Below are positions 1 through 8,708 of a DNA stretch of 64,000 bases, one piece after another. Origin of the DNA: Paraburkholderia franconis (lineage in GTDB: Bacteria; Pseudomonadota; Gammaproteobacteria; Burkholderiales; Burkholderiaceae); contig NZ_WHNP01000004.1 in assembly GCF_009362735.1 (NCBI RefSeq), forward strand, positions 62,001 through 126,000. Direction: 5' to 3'. Position numbers and translations under genes: made by a program. How positions within the stretch are numbered: the stretch's first letter is position 1; each line of letters starts with the position of its first letter. The notes under the pieces are model-generated. The model was given only the letters and a program-made list of their open reading frames with translations. It was not told the DNA's origin and searched no databases.

Positions 1-1
1 G

Positions 2-856
2 GGCCGCACATCGCCGAATGGCGGCGTGTACATTCAGATGGGCCATCTCGGACCGGACAAGGTGCGTAAGCAGTTCAAAGGCATGGTGGAACGCTGCGCC
101 GATTGCGGCTTCGATCTTGCGGGCGGTCTCGTCGAGGTCGTGCCGACCGCACACTACATGATGGGCGGCGTGGTTTTCCAGCCCGATTGCCGCACAGAAC
201 TCGCGGGCCTGTTCGCGGCGGGCGAAGATACGGGCGGAGTGCATGGCGCGAACCGCCTGGGTGGCAATGGCGTCGCGAACTCCACCGTATTCGGCGGCAT
301 TGCAGGGGACAGCATGGCGACGTGGGTCAGCGAACACGGTGAGTATCATGCCCCCGACGATGACGCACTACGGGCCGCCGTCAGCGAAGCGGAAGCGCCT
401 TTCAAACAGCATGGCAAAGATCTGGAGCACATTCGGGAAGCGCTCTACGAATGTATGTGGAAGGACGTCGGCATTATTCGTCACGGCGACGGGCTTCTTC
501 GCGCACGAGCGGCGTTGCGAGATCTTTACGGTCAGTTGATGCGCACGGGCGTTGCCGATGGCGATCGCGCATTGAATCTGCAATGGCACGACTGGCTCAA
601 TTTGAAGAACCTGATATCGGTCAGCCAGGTGATCACGGAAGCGGCGATTGCTCGCGAGAACTCCCGGGGCGCGCATTTCAGAGAAGACTTTCCGGATGCG
701 GGCGATCTTTCAAGATCGGCATTTACTACGGTTCGCCGTCAGCAAGGAGAGATCTGCATTTCGCAAGAGCCCGTGACGTTCACACGTGTCAGGCCGGGCG
801 AAACGATTCTGGATGAGTGTGAAAAGAGTGTCGAGGCTGGCGCGGTTCGCGGCTGA
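2..856 (+). CDS. FAD-binding fumarate reductase/succinate dehydrogenase-like flavoprotein, C-terminal part
   Basis: The frame is open from base 2, so the 5' end and the N-terminal FAD domain lie outside the window. The visible part begins GRTSPNGGVYIQMG and carries the family's substrate-site signature PTAHYMMGGV. It then has the C-terminal FAD-binding stretch around GEDTGGVHGANRLGGNGVAN and a helical C-terminal domain of the fumarate_red_C type with HDWLNLKNL. Enzymes of this family transfer hydride between FAD and a dicarboxylate or L-aspartate. A flavoprotein of SdhA/FrdA/NadB or aspartate-oxidase-like type fits, but the substrate cannot be told from this fragment. It ends 68 bp before the convergent PAAR gene. 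Confidence 0.8.
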   Translation, partial: GRTSPNGGVYIQMGHLGPDKVRKQFKGMVERCADCGFDLAGGLVEVVPTAHYMMGGVVFQPDCRTELAGLFAAGEDTGGVHGANRLGGNGVANSTVFGGIAGDSMATWVSEHGEYHAPDDDALRAAVSEAEAPFKQHGKDLEHIREALYECMWKDVGIIRHGDGLLRARAALRDLYGQLMRTGVADGDRALNLQWHDWLNLKNLISVSQVITEAAIARENSRGAHFREDFPDAGDLSRSAFTTVRRQQGEICISQEPVTFTRVRPGETILDECEKSVEAGAVRG

Positions 857-924
857 AAAAGCACTAACGCAATAAAGATCGTCGCGCCCGAAGGAGTGGT
901 GAAACCTTGAACTTACCTGATCGC

Positions 925-1179
925 TTATTCAAGCACCCAGCCGCTGTCGCCTTCAATGAGTGTCCCGCCATGGCTGGTTGTGTCGCCCTTCCGGGCAATA
1001 CCAGCACCATCGAACTCCGAGGTCGAGCCCGAAGTGATGATGGCTCCGCAACTGGTTACGTCGCCGATGCGGGCGGCGGCGCGACCACCGATGATCACTC
1101 CGCTCGTACCCGTCACGACCGTACCCATCCCATGAACCGGGCACATATGGCGGTGACCCACCAGAACAACCGGACGCAT
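925..1179 (-). CDS. PAAR-domain protein (T6SS spike tip)
   Basis: This 84-residue protein is a single PAAR domain. Such proteins form the cone that caps the VgrG trimer at the tip of the type VI secretion needle. It starts MRPVVLVGHRHMCPVHG, contains VVTGTSGVIIGGRAAARIGD, and keeps the Cys and His residues expected for zinc binding (HMCPVHG near the N-terminus and DVTSCG in the middle). A good ribosome binding site, GGAGAGG, precedes the ATG. It is the last gene of a leftward set vgrG, effector, lipoprotein, PAAR, 23 bp downstream of the lipoprotein gene. That is the usual make-up of an orphan VgrG island. Confidence 0.88.
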   Translation of the reverse strand: MRPVVLVGHRHMCPVHGMGTVVTGTSGVIIGGRAAARIGDVTSCGAIITSGSTSEFDGAGIARKGDTTSHGGTLIEGDSGWVLE

Positions 1180-1202
1180 GAAAACCTCTCCGCGATAGAA
1201 AT

Positions 1203-2177
1203 TTATTGACCCGCTGCCCTGGGGTGTTCACCCGCATACTTCCATTCGAAGCTGAACGGGTCCACGCCGACCTTACCCGGCAGGTTCGGCATTGAATCGC
1301 CTTCCTTCACGAACACCTCGTGGTAGCCGCCGATCAGGTCGATCGTCTGACCCACGGCATACCAGTAGCCGGTTCGCGGTGAGAAGTCGCCGGGCCGGGC
1401 ACGCGGGAATGGCGGCACCTGGGTGCGTGCATCGACCTCGCCCAGGAACTCGATCTTGTGGCCCTTCGCAGCCTCCTCGTCGGTAGGTTTGTAGACCTTG
1501 AAGTACAGGCGGTTCGATGGCGCGTTGTCGGTGATCGGGTAGACCATGCGGCCCTTGCCCTGCGCGTCGGTGCGCGCCAGCACTTCGCGCACATCGATCC
1601 AGTCGAGCTGGCTGTGCCAGTAGACCATTTCGTAAATGTGCGTGCCGGTCAGTAACTGGCTGTTCTTTATCGTGAACTCGTAAGGTATGGGACTCTTCCA
1701 GCCATCGTGTGCCTTCAGGGTATAGCGATAGCGCTTGACCTCATCGTCACGGGGCGGAGCCTTGATCGCCATTACTCCGTCATCACGCGGCGGCGACGGG
1801 TCGATCTCTTTTCCTTCGCAGTAGAGCCGAACCGGTCCGTCGTCCGGTGTCGGCATGCCCGTTGCCCGAACGTCTTTGTCGGTAGGATTGGCAATCGAAA
1901 TGTTATACCGCACTTCAACAGCATCGCTGTACAACGACGAGCCGGCAAATCTGATCTGCGTGACCAGCGGGTTCTTGGTCCAGTTGATCCGGTTATCGGG
2001 GATACCAATCCTGTCGGCAGTGTTACCGGAAGCGGGTTGAGTATTGGTCATGGTCCTGTTCCCGTCACTGTCTGGGGATGTTGAAAGATGTGTGGTACAT
2101 GCGGCCAGGATGGCCAGACCCGACAACGCAAATGCGCATCGTGTCCACCAGCGGTCACGCCGTAATGTCGGCTTCAT
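1203..2177 (-). CDS. Exported lipoprotein, candidate T6SS immunity protein
   Basis: The protein has 324 residues. The start chosen is the ATG at 2177, because it opens a lipoprotein signal peptide: a basic N-terminus MKPTLRRDRWW, a hydrophobic core, and the lipobox LAILAAC. Translation further upstream only reads the neighbouring gene in the wrong frame. The start overlaps the end of the large effector gene by 23 bp, so translational coupling is likely. I do not recognise the mature domain. It appears beta-rich and lacks catalytic motifs. A periplasm-facing lipoprotein encoded directly after a VgrG-linked enzyme is the classic place for an immunity protein, and that role is inferred from position only. 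Confidence 0.72.
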   Translation of the reverse strand: MKPTLRRDRWWTRCAFALSGLAILAACTTHLSTSPDSDGNRTMTNTQPASGNTADRIGIPDNRINWTKNPLVTQIRFAGSSLYSDAVEVRYNISIANPTDKDVRATGMPTPDDGPVRLYCEGKEIDPSPPRDDGVMAIKAPPRDDEVKRYRYTLKAHDGWKSPIPYEFTIKNSQLLTGTHIYEMVYWHSQLDWIDVREVLARTDAQGKGRMVYPITDNAPSNRLYFKVYKPTDEEAAKGHKIEFLGEVDARTQVPPFPRARPGDFSPRTGYWYAVGQTIDLIGGYHEVFVKEGDSMPNLPGKVGVDPFSFEWKYAGEHPRAAGQ

Positions 2178-4683
2178 GTTTCGCGCTCTCGATAAAGAAT
2201 GCAATGTTTTCCGCATTGGCCAGTGCCCGGTTCGGCGCGAACTCGGCCAGCACCCGCGCGGCCAGTGCGCCATAGGCCGTGCGGCCATTGAAGTTTTTTG
2301 GATCGCTGGTTGCTGCAGGTAGCGCGATGGTCTGATCCTTTGCATGTGCTGTGTTGCGCAGATGCGCCACCTCATGCAGTTGCACCTCCATCCGGTTCTG
2401 GTCCACGGGAGCCGTGTTGCTGAATGCACTGAAGAAGAGGCCATACTGGCAGCCGATGTTGATGCACTCCATCTGGAACTCCGCCTGGGCTGGCACAAGT
2501 GGCCTGCCAGGATAGGTGGCCGGATGCACCCACGCCCCCGCCTCGAAGCCAAGCGCCCCCTTCACGACACGCTGCATGGACAGATGGCGGAAAAAGTCCC
2601 GCATCCCTTTCAGATAGGCATACACGTGATGACCCGCCGGGGCCGCAGCAAGCGACCCATGCAGCGTTTCAGGCGAGGCAACCGTATTGGGATCGACGCC
2701 AAACCAGTAGATGAAGTTTTCCCACAGCTTTGTATGCTTGACGTTGTGAATATCGTGGGTGGTCGCGTATTCGCGCACAATGACCGGCATCGCGGCAGGC
2801 GGCGACGGCAGTACCGCATTCGCGTCTTTCCAAGGTTCGAGCTGCTTTAGCCGCTTTTCGATCAGTTTCAGCCCCGTGTTCCAGCTGCTGCGGATTTCCT
2901 GTTCGAAGGCTTCTTCCGAAAGATGCACGTCGGTCGCCAGGCATTCGCGCATCTGCGCCAGAAATCCGACCGGATGGTAATGCCAGTTTTTGGCATCCAT
3001 TTTTCCCGGCAAGGGCGTCAGGCCGGGACCACTCACCCCATCTGTATCAACCCGCGCTTCGGTCCAGAACTGCTGCCTTTCGGCGTCCTGCAGGAACGCA
3101 TTGAACTGCGCATCGGTGAGTTGCGGCAGCGGCGGATGCCCGCCCGTCTTCAGCTTCTGGTAGCGCGTTACGGCATGGTCCTTGTCCCACTCGGTATGGA
3201 AGCGCACGGCGGTGTTGCGCAGGATCGCATCGACACCCTCGCTATGCAGATCATTCAGGTTCAGGGCTACTGGAAGCTTGCATGCGGCATTGAGGATCTG
3301 CTGCATCACCGCATCATCGTCCTCGACGAAAGCGTCATCGGTGGTATTCAGTTCCTTGTCTTCGTACGCCTGCCAGCCACGTGCGATCCAGTCGCTGTCG
3401 GTGGTCAGCGTCACCCAGGCGTTATTCACAAAGTCGCGACCGTCTGCCGTTGCGTGAGCCTGCGAGGCATAGGCGTAGTAACTGGTTCCGCTAAGGTCGT
3501 ACAGCTTGAAGCAAACATTCTTGGCTGGAATATCTGTCGGGTTGCCATCCTTTCTAACCGGAATCGCTGATACAAAGCATGATCCAGCGGGAAACTGGAT
3601 GATGTCGGGAGTTGCCGGAACGCCGTCATGAATGAGCCTATCCCTTGCGAGGTCCGCATTCCTCGTCAACCAAACCTTCCCCATGCCATCGCTCCTGCTG
3701 CCGTCGACATAGTCCTGATGCGACGTGGCGGGATTCACGATACCCGGCGGTTCAAGTGACTTCATCGGTTTCAGCAGTCCCTTGTCGGTGGTAAAAATCT
3801 CGAAATGGAAGCTGTCCGGCAGCGCGCCGGACTGGCTGTCGGTTTTCTCCGCATAGCCGATCACTTCACCGGCACGCACCGGATGGCTGATCACCTTCAC
3901 GGTGTCGAGCGTGCGCCACTTCCGCTCTGATGGATGGCATGCATACAGCGCGAAGATCGGATAGCTGAGCCTGACCTTCGCGGACACCGCCAGCGGTTTT
4001 GCCGGGTCCAGGTCGAGATACATGTGCTCCACCCAGCCCTCGACCGCACTGCCACTGTTGATATCCGTCGCGCGCACCTTCGCCATCCGGTGGGCATCGC
4101 CGTTCACGGCCAGCACCGTCACCTCGTCGCCACGCAACGCACTGACCAGCAGGATGTTCTCGCCCGTCGTCACGAATGGCGGCAACAGGGCCTTGTCATG
4201 CAGTTGCCGCGCGGGCATCAGGTTTGCGAACAGTGAATAGAAATGCGCCCCCGTGTAGCGGTTCACCGGGTTCGCGCCATTGTTCTTCTCGCACTCGTGA
4301 CGGATCAGCACGAAGCTGCCGCTGAACTGACGGAGTGGCGCCGGTTTCGACTTCGCCTTCGTCTTCGATGACGGCGCAGATGGGGCGCTACTCTTGATCA
4401 GCGCATCGAGCGCGCTTTCCGTGTAATCGGTGTCCAGGCGATACGCGACGATCGTTCCATCGGCCACGGCCCGCACCGGCTTCGTGCCCTTCAGGTGCAC
4501 CCCGCCGTGCCAGAAGCGATTCGTGCCGACCGGGAACACGCCACCCGCCACGCTACGCGCCAGATCGAGGTATTTCTTCACAAGGGCGGGCGTGGTCAGC
4601 GCGGCCGACTTCGACTGCGTATAGGAGACGGGCTGAGGTGCACTGTAGTAAGGGTCGTCTTCGAACGGGAAAGTAATAATCAT
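2155..4683 (-). CDS. VgrG-linked effector with M23/LytM-like and M35-like metallopeptidase regions
   Basis: The protein has 842 residues. Residues about 20-100 look like an M23 (LytM) peptidase fold, with FWHGGVHLKG followed by AVADGTIVAYR. An SH3-like stretch (ENILLVSALRGDEVTVLAVNG) is inserted, and the fold's end (AGEVIGYAEKT, then SFHFEIF) comes after it. The usual zinc motifs are altered: HxxxH replaces HxxxD, and SFH replaces HxH. The C-terminus carries HEVAH at about 770-774, followed by TAYG and NAENIAFF. That matches the HExxH plus YG plus NADNY-type arrangement of M35 (aspzincin, lysine-specific) peptidases. The middle has NWHYHPVGFLAQM, seen in other VgrG-associated proteins. The gene follows vgrG by 18 bp and overlaps the lipoprotein gene. 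It is probably a delivered toxin acting on peptidoglycan or protein. The domain assignments rest on motifs only. Confidence 0.75.
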   Translation of the reverse strand: MIITFPFEDDPYYSAPQPVSYTQSKSAALTTPALVKKYLDLARSVAGGVFPVGTNRFWHGGVHLKGTKPVRAVADGTIVAYRLDTDYTESALDALIKSSAPSAPSSKTKAKSKPAPLRQFSGSFVLIRHECEKNNGANPVNRYTGAHFYSLFANLMPARQLHDKALLPPFVTTGENILLVSALRGDEVTVLAVNGDAHRMAKVRATDINSGSAVEGWVEHMYLDLDPAKPLAVSAKVRLSYPIFALYACHPSERKWRTLDTVKVISHPVRAGEVIGYAEKTDSQSGALPDSFHFEIFTTDKGLLKPMKSLEPPGIVNPATSHQDYVDGSRSDGMGKVWLTRNADLARDRLIHDGVPATPDIIQFPAGSCFVSAIPVRKDGNPTDIPAKNVCFKLYDLSGTSYYAYASQAHATADGRDFVNNAWVTLTTDSDWIARGWQAYEDKELNTTDDAFVEDDDAVMQQILNAACKLPVALNLNDLHSEGVDAILRNTAVRFHTEWDKDHAVTRYQKLKTGGHPPLPQLTDAQFNAFLQDAERQQFWTEARVDTDGVSGPGLTPLPGKMDAKNWHYHPVGFLAQMRECLATDVHLSEEAFEQEIRSSWNTGLKLIEKRLKQLEPWKDANAVLPSPPAAMPVIVREYATTHDIHNVKHTKLWENFIYWFGVDPNTVASPETLHGSLAAAPAGHHVYAYLKGMRDFFRHLSMQRVVKGALGFEAGAWVHPATYPGRPLVPAQAEFQMECINIGCQYGLFFSAFSNTAPVDQNRMEVQLHEVAHLRNTAHAKDQTIALPAATSDPKNFNGRTAYGALAARVLAEFAPNRALANAENIAFFIESAKHEADITA

Positions 4684-4701
4684 CGGCTGTCTTTTGTAGT
4701 T

Positions 4702-6791
4702 TCAGGTTCTCGGGAACATTCGAATACTGTTCGTCCGCGTTAGCCGGAAAACGAGAAGGATTCCAGATCGAATGGCAACCCTTTCACGCGCATCGGAGCG
4801 CAGGTCCAGCGCGTTCTTCACCCATCCTGTACTCGACTGGATTGGCCCCTTCAACGTGATCCGTACGGCCTCCAGCGTGATGCCGTTGCCGTCAAGCGTT
4901 ATCGTCCCGGCAGGATCGGAAATCTTCGCCACGTCGCCGGCCTGGAGCTGGATCACCCGGCTCTTCACTCCAGCCAGTTGCCCCGCCTCCAGCCGATAAT
5001 GTCCCTGCACTGTATGCTCGGCATGACAGCCAATCTCCACCAGATGGTCCGCCGTAATCTGGTCCTTGCGATGGTTCCCGACCTTCTCGATGCGGTCCTT
5101 GCCGACCTGCGACGTATGGTTGTGTCCGACTTCGAGAAACGCATCCTCACCGATGCGGTGACGCCGGTCATGGTGGATGTCCGCCTGTTCGTCGTGACCC
5201 ACTGTCTCGGATCGATCGTGACCGATGGTGGTACTCTCGTTGTTCTCGATGGTCTTCATCCGGTCGTGCCGGACCGCGTGCGATTCGTCGTTCTCGACCT
5301 CGGTACGCATGTCGCGCTCGGCCTGCAACCACAGTTCTTCCGCACCTTTCCTGTCCTCGAAGCGGATCGCATTTGCGTTGCTATAGCCGCCGTCCTTCGA
5401 CGAGCGCGTGAGGATACCGCTCTGTGTCGCGTTGCCGGGCAGGTCCCACGGCGGCATCGTCTTCGCGTTGTAGACGCGCCCTATCACGATGGGCCGGTCA
5501 GGGTCGCCGTTCTCGAAGTCGACGATCACTTCGGTGCCGACACGCGGAATGTGGATGCCGCCGAAGTTGCTGCCCGCCCACGGATACGACACGCGTATCC
5601 AGCATGACGAGGTGTGGTCCTTTGAACCGTGACGGTCCCAGTGAAAGCTCAATTTCACACGGCCATACTGATCGGTCCAGATTTCCTGCCCGGCGGGGCC
5701 AGTCACGATGGCCGTCTGCGGGCCGGTGGTACGCGGCTTCGCGTACTTCCGCTCGGGCCGGAAAACCGTCGTGGCGGGCTGCACGTCAAAGGTCGTGGCG
5801 ATGCGGTAGTGCGCCGCGCTACCGCTGGACTCACCAACCTCTTCGGCCTCCAGTTTCGCGCGCAGCACCAGGTATTCGCGGTTCGCACTTGCCTGCGGGT
5901 AGCCCGCGAGCGTGAAGGTCGTGCCGCACACCACATCGCGCACGTTGCCGCTGCCGCGTGCGCGCTCGCCCTGCGCGTACAGTTCCTCCATGCGCACGCG
6001 CGCGAACTGCTCGCCGTCCTCCGGTTCGGTATAGTCGCCCGGCCATTCGTAGCGTTCGAGCTGGTTGTGCGCGGTGTCCTGTGGCAGTTCGTTCTGCGCC
6101 TGAAGCTGCGCCTTCGGCTTCTTGAAGTGGTAGTCGTTCGTGGTCCAGATGCGACGAGCACCATACGGTGGAAGGTGTCCGAGTGCTCGATGAACCAGTA
6201 GATGCCGTTCTCGGCCATCAGGCGCTGGGCGAAATGGAGGTCCGTCTCGCTATACTGGACCGGGTAGTCGAGCACCGGATACGTGCCGCCCAGACGCAGG
6301 TCGTACGAATACATGTACGCCCCGAAGATCGCTTCGAGGATATCCACCACCGTCTTGCGCTGGTAGATACGGAAGTCAGAACGCAAGGCCATAAGGGCGG
6401 GCCAAGGTTGCAGGAGCACACGGTAGCGGTACTGGCGGTTGAGCTGGCCGACGAAGCCCGCCTCCATCACGAGGCCGCTGATCTCACGGGTGCCCGCCCC
6501 GATATCCGCCCTGCCCGCGAGCCCGGTTTGGCCGGCTGAAAACGTACCCATTCCATCAAGCTGGATTGCGACCGTGAGTTCGGTGCCGGCCAGCGCCTTG
6601 AGGTTGATCGCGGATGCTTCCGCATCGGGCATATCCAGTTGCGTGGTCAGGAAGAGTTCGTACTCGTAGACCGTCGAGAGTGATTCCTCACCCCTGATTG
6701 CACTCAGCAATAACGCGGGGGTGCCATCGAGCAATACGGGCAGTGCGGGACCGCTTATCGTAAGCGTGCGCCTTTGCAGAAACGTCAGCAT
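4702..6791 (-). pseudogene. vgrG: vgrG, type VI secretion spike protein, broken by deletion and frameshift
   Basis: Two overlapping reading frames together encode one VgrG. The 5' part runs from the ATG at 6791 and carries the gp27-like domain: YEYELFLTTQL, the late ETDLHFAQRLMAENGIYWF, then EHSDTFHRMVLV. The frame is lost at about 6148-6156. The protein resumes in another frame as WTTNDYHFKKPKAQL, followed by QLERYEWPGDYTEPEDG, the gp5 OB-fold (VKLSFHWDRHGSKD, SCWIRVSYPWAGSNFGG) and needle repeats rich in VGHDE and IGHDR. In intact Burkholderia VgrGs some 40 residues separate MVLV from the WTTND-type motif. Here they abut, so the shift looks like the scar of a deletion of roughly 120 bp. Either the gene is dead or the assembly is wrong at this point. 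Confidence 0.82.
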
Positions 6792-6920
6792 AACTAACTT
6801 GACTCCCGTCTAGATTTCGCATGGATTGAACCGCAATCGGCTCGCGGGCAATATCAGAAGAATTCGAAAATTGCCCGGACGGGCGAAAGATATGCCGCCT
6901 GCATCGGGAGGCGGGCAATA

Positions 6921-6958
6921 AAAAACGGCGGGCGCATTCAATTGCGCCCGCCGTTTTT
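6921..6958. terminator. Bidirectional intrinsic terminator
   Basis: A perfect 16-bp inverted repeat, arm AAAAACGGCGGGCGCA, has a 6-nt loop TTCAAT. The A-tract on one side and T-tract on the other make it usable on both strands. It lies just past the 3' end of the ABC permease gene and so ends the leftward sulfonate-type transporter operon. It also insulates the vgrG island that starts at 6791. Confidence 0.9.
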
Positions 6959-6983
6959 CTATTGATTAAAACGTATGAAGCCT

Positions 6984-7904
6984 CTACGACTGCATGCCCC
7001 AACGCTGCACCGTATGCCGTTCGAGCACGCGGAAGATCAGGTTCTCGACAGCGAGGCCAATCAGGATCACCGTGAACAGGCCCGCGAATACATTGGCGAT
7101 GTCGAGCAGGTTCTTGTTCTCGTAGATGAACCAGCCGAGGCCGCCCGAACCCGAACTGACGCCGAACACCAGTTCCGCCGCGATCAGCGTGCGCCATGCG
7201 AAAGCCCAGCCGATCTTCAGGCCCGTCAGGATGCTCGGAAACGCAGCGGGCACGAGTATCTTCGCGACGTAAGCGCCGCCGCGCAGTCCGTAATTGCGGC
7301 CCACCATCTTGAGCGTATTGCTGACGGAGAGAAAGCCCGAGTGCGTATTCAATGCAACGGACCACGTGACGGAATGCACCAGCACGAAGATCAGGCTGCC
7401 GTTGCCCAGCCCGAACCAGATCAACGCGAGCGGCAGCAGCGCGATCGCGGGCAGCGGGTTGAGCATCGACGTCATCGTTTCGAGAAAGTCGGTGCCGATG
7501 CGCGATGTGATCGCGGCCGCCGTCAGCAGTGATGCGAGCACCACGCCGCATACATAGCCCATCAGCAGTACGTGAATGGATGCCCACGCCTTGCCGGGCA
7601 GTTCGCCGCTCGCAATGCTGCGGAACAACGCTTCGACGGTCGCTGTGAAGGTCGGGAACAGCAGCGGATTGTTCAGCCAGCGTGCGTACGCTTCCCAGAT
7701 GATCGCGAGCACGGCGAGAATCATCGCCTTGCGCAGCCATCCCTGGTTATAGAGCCGCTCGAAAGCCGACAACGGTTTCTCGACCACGCTGAAATGCGCG
7801 GCGTCGCTCGGCTCGCGGATGATTTCGGCGCGCGGCGTGCGTGTGCCGGCATCGCGCCGCGTCGAATGAACGGTTGCTGCGCCAGGTGCAGTAGCTTCAG
7901 ACAT
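6984..7904 (-). CDS. ABC transporter permease, SsuC/TauC type
   Basis: This 306-residue inner-membrane permease belongs to the binding-protein-dependent transport family. It has about six membrane segments after a hydrophilic N-terminus of about 55 residues. The EAA loop region appears as SVSNTLKMVGRNYGLRGGAYVAKILVPAAFPSILTGLKIG, the site that contacts the ATPase. Sequence type and operon make-up place it with sulfonate, taurine or nitrate importers. It overlaps the upstream ATPase gene by 8 bp and is the last gene of the three-gene operon. Substrate is not readable from the permease. The neighbouring sulfolactate genes and shared operator suggest a C3 sulfonate such as sulfolactate. Confidence 0.87.
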   Translation of the reverse strand: MSEATAPGAATVHSTRRDAGTRTPRAEIIREPSDAAHFSVVEKPLSAFERLYNQGWLRKAMILAVLAIIWEAYARWLNNPLLFPTFTATVEALFRSIASGELPGKAWASIHVLLMGYVCGVVLASLLTAAAITSRIGTDFLETMTSMLNPLPAIALLPLALIWFGLGNGSLIFVLVHSVTWSVALNTHSGFLSVSNTLKMVGRNYGLRGGAYVAKILVPAAFPSILTGLKIGWAFAWRTLIAAELVFGVSSGSGGLGWFIYENKNLLDIANVFAGLFTVILIGLAVENLIFRVLERHTVQRWGMQS

Positions 7905-8706
7905 TCTCGGCCTCTTCGATCTCGTCTTCGAACAGCATGTGCTGGATGCGTTTTTCGAGCGTGGCAGGCGTTTCGCCGGCGGCTGCCGTGTCGAGTTCCG
8001 CCTTGACCTGGCCCGGATGCGGCGACAGCAGCAGAATCCGGCTGCCGACCTTGATCGCCTCCGGAATCGAGTGCGTGACGAACAGCACGGTGAAATGCGT
8101 GTCCTGCCACAGCGCGAGCAGTTCGTCCTGCATCTTGCGGCGCGTGAGCGCGTCGAGCGCGGCGAACGGTTCGTCCATCAGCAGGATGTCGGGCTCCATC
8201 GCCATGCCGCGCGCGATCGCGACGCGCTGCTTCATGCCGCCCGACAGCGTGTGCGGATGACTGTCGGCGAATTTCGTGAGGTTGACCTTGTCGATGTAAT
8301 GCATCGCGCGCTCTTCCGCTTCACGTCCCGACAAGCGATGCGACGCCTGCAGCGGAAACATCACGTTCTGCTTGACCGTTTTCCACGGCAGCAACTGGTC
8401 GAATTCCTGAAACACCATCATCCGGTCGGGGCCGGGCCTCGTGACGGTCTTGCCCTTCAGCGTGATCGTGCCTTCCGTCGGCGGCAGATAGCCGCCGACG
8501 CTCTTGAGCAGCGTCGATTTTCCGCAGCCGGACGGACCGAGCAGCACGAAGCGGTCGCCTTCGAATACCTTGAAGTCGACACGGTAAGTGGCCATCACGA
8601 GATGCTTCGGCGTCTTGTATTGCAACGTGACGCCGCTGACATCGAGCAATGGTCCGCCATCATGCGATCGCGTATCGGATCTGGCTGCTGCGCGCGTACG
8701 TGACAT
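7897..8706 (-). CDS. ABC transporter ATP-binding protein, SsuB/TauB type
   Basis: This 269-residue ATPase has Walker A GPSGCGKSTLL, a Q-loop at VFQEFDQLLPW, signature LSGGMKQRVAIARG, Walker B ILLMDEPFAALD and an H-loop at VTHS. The start chosen is the ATG at 8706 (MSRTRAAARSD), because the next upstream gene ends at 8709; a longer reading would run inside the binding-protein gene. The start lies 2 bp after the binding-protein stop and the end overlaps the permease by 8 bp, so the three genes form one tight operon. It powers uptake by the 6984-7904 permease. Confidence 0.9.
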   Translation of the reverse strand: MSRTRAAARSDTRSHDGGPLLDVSGVTLQYKTPKHLVMATYRVDFKVFEGDRFVLLGPSGCGKSTLLKSVGGYLPPTEGTITLKGKTVTRPGPDRMMVFQEFDQLLPWKTVKQNVMFPLQASHRLSGREAEERAMHYIDKVNLTKFADSHPHTLSGGMKQRVAIARGMAMEPDILLMDEPFAALDALTRRKMQDELLALWQDTHFTVLFVTHSIPEAIKVGSRILLLSPHPGQVKAELDTAAAGETPATLEKRIQHMLFEDEIEEAENV

Positions 8707-8708
8707 CG

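Noticed and set aside
2178..2552. N-terminal extension of the lipoprotein frame
   Set aside because: The added residues are the out-of-frame reading of the effector gene, and a lipoprotein signal starts at 2177.
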